Part shown: positions 1 through 6,046 of the stretch, piece after piece
Position numbering within the stretch: the stretch's first letter is position 1
How the letters are laid out: each line of letters opens with the position of its first letter
Source: a virus
IMG/VR virus record: IMGVR_UViG_3300008107_000728
Coordinates: 1 to 22,139 of that record
DNA: 22,139 nt
Direction: 5' to 3' (one strand)
Made by a program: the position numbers and the translations under genes
Notes under the pieces: model-generated
What the model saw: the letters and a program-made list of their open reading frames with translations, nothing else
Database searches by the model: none
Told to the model about the DNA's origin: nothing

Positions 1-2
1 TT

Positions 3-263
3 CAGCCGCAGCCATACCAGGCGGAGGCGATTAAGTTCATTGAGCGTGGCGACAAAAACGATCAATTTGGCTTTGTGGACCCATTTTGGGGGCAATGGAA
101 TCTTTGCGTGATCGGTCGCCGGGCACAAGTCAACATTGGCCCTGTTTACTTGCTGGCATTTCACATTTCCGACCAATCCCCCACTCTGGGCCGTAAGCGC
201 CGTGTTCGCCGCGCCAGGGGGCGCCAGATCCAAACGAACCGCCAAGGAGGGCTCAATGCTTAA
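3..263 (+). CDS. 3' end of an unidentified gene, cut by the window edge
   Basis: This frame is open from the window edge to a TAA that overlaps the dcd start by 8 bases. It encodes at least 86 residues. The middle is hydrophobic and aromatic (around FVDPFWGQWNLCVIGRR) and the tail is strongly basic (GRKRRVRRARGRQ). I recognise no family. The overlap with the dcd start and the placement of the dcd ribosome binding site inside its last codons are what two coupled genes would look like. The basic tail could instead be a chance reading of GC-rich leader DNA. An internal GTG at 75 is a possible start if the gene is short. Confidence 0.35.
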   Translation, partial: QPQPYQAEAIKFIERGDKNDQFGFVDPFWGQWNLCVIGRRAQVNIGPVYLLAFHISDQSPTLGRKRRVRRARGRQIQTNRQGGLNA

Positions 264-873
264 GAACGACCGCTGGATTGCTGCCCAAGCCGCTGCCGGC
301 ATGATCGAGCCGTTTCAGCGGGAGCTGGTGCGGACCATTGAAGTGCAAACCTCGCGCACCCATGGAGGTATCTGGGCCGACGTGCCAGCGCTTTCCTTCG
401 GCACCAGCAGCTACGGCTACGACATCCGCCTGTCACCGGCCGAGTTCCTGACCTTTCGCCATGTGCCCGGTACGGTGATGAACCCCAAGCGATTCAATCC
501 CGCCAACCTTGAGCCGGCTCCCCTGCACCAGGACAAAGACGGCCGCTACTTCATCTTGCCGGCCCACACCTATGGCCTGGGGGTGGCGCTTGAAAGGCTC
601 CGGGTGCCGCCCAACATTACGGTCATTTGCCTGGGTAAAAGCACCTACGCACGATTGGGTATCATCGCCAACATGACCCCGGCCGAGGCCGGCTGGGAAG
701 GGCACCTCACCCTGGAGTTCAGCAACTCATCAGGGGCCGACTGCCGCATCTATGCCGATGAGGGCATCTGCCAGCTGCTCTTCTTTGAGGGGGATCCTTG
801 CGAGACCACCTATCAGGACCGGGCTGGGAAATATCAAGCGCAGCCGGAGCAAGTGGTCATAGCGCGGGTTTGA
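256..873 (+). CDS. dcd: dCTP deaminase
   Basis: This enzyme deaminates dCTP to dUTP in the cytosol and feeds the dUMP/dTMP pathway. The protein is 205 residues, close to the usual 190-200. Family blocks are visible: SYGYDIRLSP near residue 55, a GKSTYARLG block where most Dcd proteins have GRSS(L)ARLG, and GWEGHLTLEFSN, which carries the catalytic glutamate. The start MLKNDRWI and the whole C-terminal half (SGADCRIYADEG, QLLFFEGDPCE) resemble cyanobacterial Dcd as I remember it. The ATG at 256 is chosen over the longer frame from 136 because a perfect AAGGAGG lies at 244-250, five bases upstream. The gene ends just before a hairpin terminator. It could be a host gene flanking a prophage or a phage-carried copy; the window does not decide. 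Confidence 0.93.
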   Translation: MLKNDRWIAAQAAAGMIEPFQRELVRTIEVQTSRTHGGIWADVPALSFGTSSYGYDIRLSPAEFLTFRHVPGTVMNPKRFNPANLEPAPLHQDKDGRYFILPAHTYGLGVALERLRVPPNITVICLGKSTYARLGIIANMTPAEAGWEGHLTLEFSNSSGADCRIYADEGICQLLFFEGDPCETTYQDRAGKYQAQPEQVVIARV

Positions 874-887
874 TGCAAACAGGCATG

Positions 888-918
888 AAAAAGCCCCTGG
901 CTGGTGCTGGGGGCTTTC
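888..918. terminator. bidirectional hairpin terminator between dcd and the minus-strand operon
   Basis: AAAGCCCC (890-897) pairs with GGGGCTTT (910-917) around a 12-base loop. On the minus strand the stem is followed by a run of T (TTTTTCATG), making a good intrinsic terminator for the operon ending at 929. On the plus strand the T run is only three bases, so termination of dcd would be weaker. It is the only hairpin between two converging genes. Confidence 0.75.
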
Positions 919-928
919 TGGTGTCAGG

Positions 929-1309
929 TCATGGCTCAATCCTCAGCTCGCATTCCTCCATAACAACCTCAGGCGGCTTAACCACCCCATCAGCAGGGTC
1001 AGGCCTAACCCGCCGCTGGCAATCAGCGCAGCCATAGGCCCAGTCAAACTGCCCGTTTTCCTGGATGCCGGCACCGGGGCAGCCGAGCACCTCCCAGCCG
1101 TGGCTGCGGACGTGAGCGGGGCGCGGCTTCCAGTGCCAAAACTTTAGCCGTCCAGCTTTGCGCATGGCCTGGATCCTGGAATCAATGCGGCGCCAGTTGC
1201 CTCCAGCGGCGGCCACCAGAACGGCGCTGTTAGTTGGATGCCCGTCCTGGTCTCGCAGATGGCACCAGATCAGCCAGTCCAGCTCGTCGTTGCTCACGGG
1301 GTCAGACAT
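929..1309 (-). CDS. hypothetical protein, last gene of the minus-strand operon
   Basis: This is a 126-residue protein of no family I can name. The frame is open much further upstream, but that part only shadows the neighbouring gene. The ATG at 1309 is chosen because GGAGG lies just upstream and the ATG overlaps the end of the preceding gene by 8 bases. The N-terminal 65 residues look helical, and the segment WRRIDSRIQAMRKAGRLKF could be the recognition part of a winged helix. The C-terminal half has three cysteines (GCPGAG, GCADCQ) that could bind a metal; this is a guess from spacing only. It ends 11 bases before the terminator stem. Confidence 0.6.
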   Translation of the reverse strand: MSDPVSNDELDWLIWCHLRDQDGHPTNSAVLVAAAGGNWRRIDSRIQAMRKAGRLKFWHWKPRPAHVRSHGWEVLGCPGAGIQENGQFDWAYGCADCQRRVRPDPADGVVKPPEVVMEECELRIEP

Positions 1310-1751
1310 CGGGCCTCCGCAGTTCACGGGCGATAGCGATCGCCATGGCCTCCTTGTCGGGGCCGATCGGTTGCCATCCTGCCTGGATCTCGGGCTGGTG
1401 GGTCCCGACCCCATCGAGCGGGTCGGCGGTGGTGCTGGCGCCCCCGTACAACTCGCTGAAGTAGGCGGCGATTTCGTGGGCAGCAGCAGCGGCCATGGCG
1501 AGGCAGCGAACGCACGGGGCTGGGCAAGGGGGGCCGTTGTCCTGGGCTTGGCAGATCGCCAGGGCGATGCGGTCGGAAAGCGTGGGGGCAACCGTGGCCG
1601 GCTGCTGGGGTGACGGGCAGGCCGCCCACGGCGCTGCCTTCTGCGGCGCTGGCATGTCACACCAGGGGCCATCGCTGCGGTATTGCCAGGACCCGTCGGC
1701 GTTCTGGCGGACGGTTGAGCCTGCCGGGATTGGGGGGAATTGGTCAGACAT
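1302..1751 (-). CDS. hypothetical protein (MSDQFPPIPAG start)
   Basis: This 149-residue protein has no recognised family. The N-terminus has an aromatic GSWQYRSDGPWCDMPAP segment. The middle is alanine-rich and helical with clustered cysteines (CPAPCVRCLAMAAAAAHEIAAYF). The C-terminus ends in a helix (EAMAIAIARELRRPDV). The ATG at 1751 follows a G-rich ribosome-binding stretch (GGGGGAG) and forms TGATG with a stop of the other frame, typical of coupled genes. As sequenced, the frame is also open upstream through a 10-base G run into the 50-codon segment at 1752-1901, so a 199-residue fusion is formally possible. I favour two genes. Confidence 0.6.
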   Translation of the reverse strand: MSDQFPPIPAGSTVRQNADGSWQYRSDGPWCDMPAPQKAAPWAACPSPQQPATVAPTLSDRIALAICQAQDNGPPCPAPCVRCLAMAAAAAHEIAAYFSELYGGASTTADPLDGVGTHQPEIQAGWQPIGPDKEAMAIAIARELRRPDV

Positions 1752-1901
1752 CACTCCCCCCCCCCAGCTAAGTGGCGATGGCGCGAACCTGGCCATAGTG
1801 GCACGGATGGCGGCGGCAAGGGCTGGCGCTGTGCCGAGAGTGGTTTCGTAGGCGTCCAGCACCGCCTGCGCGGCGGTGCTCAGTGGCTTGGGGGTGGTCA
1901 T
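1752..1901 (-). CDS. small hypothetical ORF, fused to the next gene across a G10 run
   Basis: The 50 codons from the ATG at 1901 encode a short helical, alanine-rich sequence (MTTPKPLSTAAQAVLDAYET...ALAAAIRATMARFA) that looks like a complete small helical protein. As sequenced there is no stop and the frame runs into the following gene. The join lies in ten consecutive G bases (1756-1765 on the plus strand). With nine G the frame would end at the TGA that overlaps the next ATG (TGATG), the usual layout of coupled genes. A length change in this homopolymer, biological or technical, is therefore likely. No clear Shine-Dalgarno precedes the ATG. Function unknown. Confidence 0.4.
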
Positions 1902-1941
1902 AATCCAAGGGCAAAGAATTAAAGGGCAAAAGTGTAAAGAA

Positions 1942-2826
1942 TTAGTCTTGGGGGAGGCAACAGACGCGGAAACCGACGTCGTTGCTGCGGTTGCCCGGGT
2001 GGTTGCCGACGCGGCAGGCCGAGCGGCAACCCCTGGGGTAGCCGTCCCACGACCCGCCGCGCAGCAGCCTTGGTTCATCATCGGAGGCAACAGACGCGGA
2101 AACCGATGCCGTCGTTGCGGTAGTCCGGGTCGTTGAGGATGCGGTAGGCCGAGCGGCAGTACGTGGGGTAGTGGAGCCACGACCCGCCGCGCAGCAGCCT
2201 TCGGACTCCCCCAGGCTGCAATCCTCCCACGAACTCCCATCATTGGGGGCGCCTTCGTAATCGCTGTGCCAGTGGTCCTGGCACCACTCCCAGACATTGC
2301 CGTGCATGTCATGCAAGCCCCAGGCATTGGCGGGGTGGCTGGCCACCTCAACAGTCGCGGGGTCGTCGCAGTTGGCCTGCTCCGGCGTCAACGTGGCCCC
2401 AAAGTAAAACGGTGTACTACTGCCGGCACGGCAGGCGTATTCCCACTGGGCTTCACTTGGCAGCCCGTAGCGCTTGCCCGTGCGCTGACTTAGGCGGCGG
2501 CAAAACTCCTGCGCGTCGCGCCAGCTCACCAGCTCTACCGGTCGCTGGTTGCCCTTGAAATAAGAAGGATCTGGTTCCAGGTCGCGCTCCACCTTCGGCC
2601 AACCCGCCACCGTCCGCCACTGGGCCTGGGTGGTCGGTGTCTGGGCCATCCAGAAGGCCCCCAGCGTCACCTGATGCTGGGGGCCTTCATCGTCAAAGCG
2701 ATCCGGCTCGTCCTCTGGAGAGCCCATCAGGAAGCTGCCGGCAGGGATCGGCAACATGGTTAGATCAAGGTCGGTCGTGGGGTTGGTCATGGGGTTGAGC
2801 AGGGATCGAAGGGTGGGATTTGTCAT
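1942..2826 (-). CDS. FGE-sulfatase-fold protein with DGR-type variable C-terminus, frameshifted
   Basis: The 294-codon frame has a formylglycine-generating-enzyme/C-type-lectin-like fold: [13 protein letters not shown] (24-36), [19 protein letters not shown] (95-113), [15 protein letters not shown] (121-135), [16 protein letters not shown] (171-186) and a final RLLRGGSW...GFRVCC block. Such proteins are known DGR targets whose surface residues diversify for ligand binding. Two variable-region copies lie at the 3' end. In the given frame copy B is read out of frame (about 40 Ala/Thr-rich residues), and copy A is read correctly, ending CCLPQD. One extra G in the G5 run at 2208-2212 would give [14 protein letters not shown], read copy B, and stop at 2078. 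Of the two active-site Cys of true FGE, only the position in GCRSA (or YCRSA) is kept; the other falls in a variable codon, so a binding role is more likely than catalysis. The ATG at 2826 has no Shine-Dalgarno; 2790 is an alternative. Confidence 0.82.
   Translation of the reverse strand: MTNPTLRSLLNPMTNPTTDLDLTMLPIPAGSFLMGSPEDEPDRFDDEGPQHQVTLGAFWMAQTPTTQAQWRTVAGWPKVERDLEPDPSYFKGNQRPVELVSWRDAQEFCRRLSQRTGKRYGLPSEAQWEYACRAGSSTPFYFGATLTPEQANCDDPATVEVASHPANAWGLHDMHGNVWEWCQDHWHSDYEGAPNDGSSWEDCSLGESEGCCAAGRGSTTPRTAARPTASSTTRTTATTASVSASVASDDEPRLLRGGSWDGYPRGCRSACRVGNHPGNRSNDVGFRVCCLPQD
1953..2071 (-). repeat. DGR variable region, copy A (distal)
   Basis: This is the second copy, 11 bp beyond copy B. 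It reads [18 protein letters not shown] followed by [16 protein letters not shown], then the natural-looking end CCLPQD and TAA at 1942. The preceding codons SDDEPR resemble the usual lead-in to the last block of FGE-type targets, so this copy may be the remnant of a second target gene fused onto the first. The identical 3' end, GGTTTCCGCGTCTGTTGCC and following bases, is where an initiation-of-mutagenic-homing site would be expected. Confidence 0.82.
2083..2201 (-). repeat. DGR variable region, copy B (proximal)
   Basis: This 119-bp segment matches the copy at 1953-2071 exactly in length and is identical over its first 25 and last 22 bases (minus orientation). The 24 codons between hold all 19 differences: nine at first, nine at second and one at third codon positions. 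In its own frame it reads [18 protein letters not shown] followed by [16 protein letters not shown]. Nearly every differing codon has the form NNC, as expected when AAC codons of a template repeat are mutated at adenines. As sequenced it is out of frame with the FGE body. Confidence 0.82.
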
Positions 2827-2829
2827 AAA

Positions 2830-2846
2830 TGAATTAGCAAAAAGGC
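2830..2846. promoter_or_regulatory. TGAATTAGCAAA motif upstream of the FGE gene
   Basis: The 17-bp sequence TGAATTAGCAAAAAGGC lies 4 bases before the FGE start. It recurs with one mismatch at 6047-6063, upstream of the first gene of the same operon, and a shorter relative (TGAATGCAAAAAG) lies just upstream of the start at 5633. These genes lack Shine-Dalgarno sequences, so the element may be a promoter part or operator. The function is inferred only from position and recurrence. Confidence 0.35.
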
Positions 2847-2864
2847 AATGGAAAATACAATTTT

Positions 2865-2883
2865 ATGGCTAGGGCTTAGCCAG
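2865..2883 (-). terminator. weak hairpin in the gap between the nucleotidyltransferase and FGE genes
   Basis: GGCTA (2867-2871) and TAGCC (2877-2881) can form a 5-bp stem with a 5-base loop. On the minus strand it is followed by ATAAAATTG, which is AT-rich but not a T run. At best it is a partial attenuator in the 97-bp gap, the longest gap inside this operon. Confidence 0.2.
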
Positions 2884-2923
2884 GCGATTTGCAGCAAAGC
2901 ATCAGCCAGGGTGTCGCGGGTGG

Positions 2924-3448
2924 TCACGGCCCAACCTCCCGGTCCTGCGGTTCAACCCACTTCAACCCGATCGTGTCGAACAGCTCCCGCTCAGTGCGGC
3001 AGGGAACAATCGACCCGTCCTCACGGCGCAACAGTCCGCCCTCAGAATGAAAGCCGGCACGCTTCCAGGCTGTCGCCAAGCGCAGGTGCGACCAGTCAGC
3101 GGAGCCAGTCCTGATCGCCAAAACCAAGCCATATCCGTCCGGGTGGGGCATGAACAGATCCAATTTCAATCCGCAGGAGAGCAACCTCTGGGTGTACCTG
3201 CCATCAGGGGCGCCCTTGAGTCCAGGCCACTGCCCAACAGCCTGGGCAAACCCACCGGCAAACAGCGGGGTCGATTCGAGGGGCGAGCGATCGGGTAAGC
3301 AGACGATCTCAAGGTCGCCGATCGTTGGGCGCTGCCGGCGACCACTGCCGGCTAGGTCGGCTTTGTGGCAGTGGGGCCGCAGGATGGCCAGCGTGTTGGC
3401 GGCAATGTCTAGGGCCTCGGCCAGGGGGATGCGGGGGCCGGTGCTCAT
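2924..3448 (-). CDS. minimal DNA polymerase X-like nucleotidyltransferase
   Basis: The 174-residue protein keeps the catalytic part of family X polymerases and little else. AGSGRRQRPTIGDLEIV (33-49) has the GS-x-RR nucleotide-binding motif and the metal-binding Asp45 and Glu47. GLKLDLFM has the third acid at Asp97. RTGSADWSHL (113-122) and TERELFDTIGLKWVEPQDRE (152-171) match the thumb and the C-terminal signature of bacterial PolX. Missing are the 8-kDa lyase domain, the helix-hairpin-helix fingers and a PHP domain; normal PolX proteins are about 330-570 residues. It could be a small polymerase, a terminal transferase or another nucleotidyltransferase. The ATG at 3448 overlaps the upstream stop by ATGA, so it is translationally coupled. 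Confidence 0.78.
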   Translation of the reverse strand: MSTGPRIPLAEALDIAANTLAILRPHCHKADLAGSGRRQRPTIGDLEIVCLPDRSPLESTPLFAGGFAQAVGQWPGLKGAPDGRYTQRLLSCGLKLDLFMPHPDGYGLVLAIRTGSADWSHLRLATAWKRAGFHSEGGLLRREDGSIVPCRTERELFDTIGLKWVEPQDREVGP

Positions 3449-3708
3449 GGCTGCACCCCCGCCCCAGGCACCGGCACGGGATGTGCCCGCAGCCAGGACT
3501 CGGCGATGGCGCGGGCTTCGCTGCCCAGGTCAGGGCTCCAGCGAGTGGAGTCCCAGCGACCGGCAGCCAACCAGACCCCTGTTCGCATTTTGGATGGCCC
3601 GTTTCTGATGAACGCAAATTCCAGGACCCAACGGGCCAGTCCTGCGCGGGCGGTGATGGTCAGGTGCCCGCCGTCGGCGAGGCCGGTGTAGATGGTGCGG
3701 GTGTTCAT
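3445..3708 (-). CDS. hypothetical protein
   Basis: This 87-residue protein is joined to both neighbours by ATGA overlaps, the main evidence that it is real. The first half has a beta-strand pattern (TIYTGLADGGHLTITARAG, then WVLEFAFIRNG). The second half is a tryptophan- and arginine-rich loop and a short helix (SEARAIAESWLRAH). I recognise no family. It is encoded directly upstream of the PolX-like gene. Confidence 0.6.
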   Translation of the reverse strand: MNTRTIYTGLADGGHLTITARAGLARWVLEFAFIRNGPSKMRTGVWLAAGRWDSTRWSPDLGSEARAIAESWLRAHPVPVPGAGVQP

Positions 3709-4274
3709 CGCTGGCCACCTTCAGGGGATGGGGCAACCGGGATAACGGGGATGGCGTAGTGAGGGAGCAGCCAGCCGGCTTGGACGAAGGTTGGGTCAAC
3801 CATTCGCCAATACGCTGGGCCTTTTCTCGGGCTCCACCAGCATTCGCCACTGGCGTTGCGCCAACCTTCCAGCGCCCACGGGCGTTCGCTGACTGGTGTT
3901 GGGATAGGTGCGATCACCTCCCCTGGCTGGAGGGGCTGAACCACGCCGGGCTCGGTTTTCAGGTGCTCCAGAGCAGCCAAGTCCGCCTCGGTCAGGTGCA
4001 TAACAACGGCGCGGGGGATCATGTAACCACTGCCGTCTGGCACAAAGTCTTCTGACTCCTGCCAAGGTCGGCCTAGGGCTGGATCGAAAAACCTGTCGCG
4101 ATTGCCAGCCCCAATAGCCTCAAGCCGGCATTCAAAGCGGCCCAGCCTGACATCCTGGCGGGCTACGCGCTCCATCAGCACCGCAACCCTCTCCACCAGC
4201 TCGGCATGGGTTGGGATAGGGAGCCTTTTGGGATTGCGCCAGGCGGAAGGAATTGGAAGGGAAAAACGTTTCAT
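3705..4274 (-). CDS. hypothetical protein
   Basis: The protein has 189 residues and no recognised family. Residues 20-55 form a charged helix with heptad-like spacing (HAELVERVAVLMERVARQD), a possible coiled coil. The C-terminal third is rich in Trp and Tyr (GECWWSPRKGPAYWRMVDP), followed by a hydrophobic proline-rich end (HYAIPVIPVAPSP). There are no membrane segments. ATGA overlaps tie it to the genes on both sides. Confidence 0.6.
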   Translation of the reverse strand: MKRFSLPIPSAWRNPKRLPIPTHAELVERVAVLMERVARQDVRLGRFECRLEAIGAGNRDRFFDPALGRPWQESEDFVPDGSGYMIPRAVVMHLTEADLAALEHLKTEPGVVQPLQPGEVIAPIPTPVSERPWALEGWRNASGECWWSPRKGPAYWRMVDPTFVQAGWLLPHYAIPVIPVAPSPEGGQR

Positions 4275-4774
4275 GGTGTAAACAGTCCGAGATAATCGTC
4301 GGTCATAATTGCATCAATCCCCGGTGCATTCACCGGCAACTGAGGCGGCGGTGTGCATGGCTCGGCAAGGAGCCGGCGCTCTAATGCAGCACGCTCCAGG
4401 GGTGTCAGGAGATGCCCGACTGGGCAGAGCATTGCCGCCTCAGGCCCGGCCGCCCAGTCAGGCCACCGATCGCAGCCGTACTCCCAATGGACCCCACCAG
4501 GTCCCCAGGCTTGGCTGAGGTGCAGTATGGTGCCCTCCCGCCACATGATCAGCAGCCGCCAGCCAGGGACGGTCACCTGCTGTTGTTGATAACTGCCGGT
4601 CTCATCAGGGGTCTGGTCCACTGCGATGGGCTGCGCGGGATTGGCGATCAGGCGCAAGGCCTCGACCAGGGCTTCGCGAGTGGGGCGAACGGCGGGAGTG
4701 GGCTCCCGGTCGCCGGGGTGATTGGCTGGCAGTGTCGCCGGCTGGGATTTGCGTCGTTGGCGGGGTTTGGTCAC
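4271..4774 (-). CDS. hypothetical protein
   Basis: This 167-residue protein has a basic, disordered N-terminus (KPRQRRKSQPATLP). A likely folded core follows with alternating strands (VTVPGWRLLIMWREGTILHL), a WEYGCDRWPDWAAGPEAAM segment and a C-terminal helix (LTPLERAALERRLLAEP). I recognise no family. It overlaps both neighbours by ATGA. Opposite-strand frames here are long because of high GC, but they do not tile like these genes do. Confidence 0.58.
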   Translation of the reverse strand: MTKPRQRRKSQPATLPANHPGDREPTPAVRPTREALVEALRLIANPAQPIAVDQTPDETGSYQQQQVTVPGWRLLIMWREGTILHLSQAWGPGGVHWEYGCDRWPDWAAGPEAAMLCPVGHLLTPLERAALERRLLAEPCTPPPQLPVNAPGIDAIMTDDYLGLFTP

Positions 4775-5013
4775 CGCAACGCCTCAACCAAAAACAGCAG
4801 CACGCAAATCGAGCACAGGATCACCGCCAGCGCACGGACAATGGTCGGGGCCCCGAATGCCATGGTGAGGACTACGGCGGCGGCGGCTGCGGCCAGGGGC
4901 CGGACGTAGGGGTTGCGATTGACCGGGGCGATAAAACTGGGCGTGCCATTGCGAACCCTGATCCGGCAGTCAGGGCCGCGGCGAAGGCCTGGGGGGAAGG
5001 TGGGGCCGGTCAC
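4771..5013 (-). CDS. small membrane protein
   Basis: This 80-residue protein has a basic N-terminal half (RRGPDCRIRVRNG) and two closely spaced hydrophobic segments, about residues 40-56 (PLAAAAAAVVLTMAFGA) and 61-77 (ALAVILCSICVLLFLVEAL). It would be a hairpin in the inner membrane with a positive, probably cytoplasmic N-terminus. A holin-like or superinfection-exclusion role is possible from topology alone, but nothing specific supports either. ATGA overlaps link it to both neighbours. Confidence 0.6.
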   Translation of the reverse strand: MTGPTFPPGLRRGPDCRIRVRNGTPSFIAPVNRNPYVRPLAAAAAAVVLTMAFGAPTIVRALAVILCSICVLLFLVEALR

Positions 5014-5633
5014 TTGCCTGCCTCGCGTTCGAGCAGCCAGGCGTACGCGCTGTTACCGCCATCGCGAAACCACCGGGCCACGGCCAGCACTGCCCTTTTG
5101 GCCTCGTCTTCCCATGGCTCTTCAGCTATGGCATATTCAACCATCTCAAGCAGGGTTTCAGATCCAGTGGGCTGAGGTTGCTCAATGTCGTTTATAAACA
5201 GCCGACTGCCTGAGGGCTGGGGTTTGGGTGGAGTGACAAGGGTTTGGGCCTGGAATGGTTGCTCAGGCGGCCCTGCCTGCGGCTCCGGCTTGCTGTTTGG
5301 GGGGGTCGGGGGGGTGGAATTTGCCGCCATCAGGTGCATAGCCGTCAAAATCCGAGAGCGTTGCCAGGCTGGCTGGACGGCGCTTTGTGTCTGGTCTACC
5401 AGCACATCACGCAAGCCATTGATGGCGGAGTCCCATGTCAGACCCGACCTCCCAGGCGGTTGGATGGGCGGCTCCGGCTTGCTGCTTGGGGCTGGCGCTG
5501 GTGGGTTGGATCCACGGCGGAGCATCGGAGTAGCCGCAGACCGCCAGGCTTCAGCGGTTATTTCACCACCTCCGCAAGAAATTCTTTTGGGATGCCTGAG
5601 TTTTTTGATCCAGGCAAGAAAGCTGATAGTCAT
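5010..5633 (-). CDS. hypothetical protein with proline-rich linkers
   Basis: This 207-residue protein has three helical parts separated by two Pro/Ser-rich linkers that resemble each other (PAPAPSSKPEPPIQPPG, and PTPPNSKPEPQAGPPEQP). The last part is a compact helical domain (TLLEMVEYAIAEEPWEDEAK, then RAVLAVARWFRDGG). No family is recognised. The ATG at 5633 is preferred over a TTG at 5648; neither has a Shine-Dalgarno. It begins the ATGA-coupled run that continues down to the PolX-like gene. Confidence 0.55.
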   Translation of the reverse strand: MTISFLAWIKKLRHPKRISCGGGEITAEAWRSAATPMLRRGSNPPAPAPSSKPEPPIQPPGRSGLTWDSAINGLRDVLVDQTQSAVQPAWQRSRILTAMHLMAANSTPPTPPNSKPEPQAGPPEQPFQAQTLVTPPKPQPSGSRLFINDIEQPQPTGSETLLEMVEYAIAEEPWEDEAKRAVLAVARWFRDGGNSAYAWLLEREAGK

Positions 5634-5672
5634 CGAGGGTGAATGCAAAAAGCAAAAAGAATAGAAACAATG

Positions 5673-6021
5673 TTATTCCATCATCCTGTCAACCTCTTGC
5701 TTCGATTCATCTAATTGCGTTTGCAGCCTTTGTAAAGAGACTTTCAAAAACGCAATCTCTTCGCATAGCTTTACAATTCTTTCGTCGCGCTGGTCAATGG
5801 CTTTTTTGTTGCTGATGTAGGCCTCTGCGGTTGCCAAAATAAATGAGTCTTCTAGGCAGTGACTGTTTGCAGGTATCTGAATGGATATTGTATCCTTCTT
5901 GTATAAAAACAGCATTCATCTCAAGCATTGCGGCTAATGCGGGCAACGACTTGTCCGCGCCATTGTGGGGGACGTGAATGGCAATGTGGGTAGCTCGGTT
6001 GGTTTCGATTAGAGCAAACAT
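5673..6021 (-). pseudogene. coiled-coil protein gene split by a frameshift
   Basis: Two overlapping frames look like halves of one protein of about 117 residues. The first, from the ATG at 6021, gives MFALIETNRATHIAIHVPHN and ADKSLPALAAMLEMNAVFIQ, then turns into nonsense. The second, open from 5915, continues with a strand and helix (ISIQIPANSHCLEDSFILAT) and ends in a clear coiled coil (KLCEEIAFLKVSLQRLQTQL). The switch must occur near 5890-5912, where a T5 run lies. One base change would restore a single gene. Its lower GC than the neighbours suggests a separate origin. It is the first gene of the minus operon; no Shine-Dalgarno is visible. Confidence 0.5.
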
Positions 6022-6046
6022 TTTGGAAAACGGTAAAAGAGGGTAG

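Noticed and set aside
1336-1343. GCGATCGC, the HIP1 palindrome of many cyanobacteria
   Set aside because: I found only one copy by eye, so it does not indicate a HIP1-rich genome and is not used as host evidence.
929-1672. 247-codon minus frame
   Set aside because: Only the final 126 codons have protein character and a GGAGG site; the first half shadows the neighbouring gene.
1302-2351. 349-codon minus frame running through the variable regions
   Set aside because: Only its last 199 codons look like protein. The rest is an out-of-frame reading of the FGE gene (Arg/Pro/Ala-rich).
4412-5664. Long plus-strand frames opposite the accessory operon
   Set aside because: They do not tile, lack ribosome sites and have biased Gly/Arg/Pro composition, whereas the minus genes form a perfect ATGA-coupled chain.
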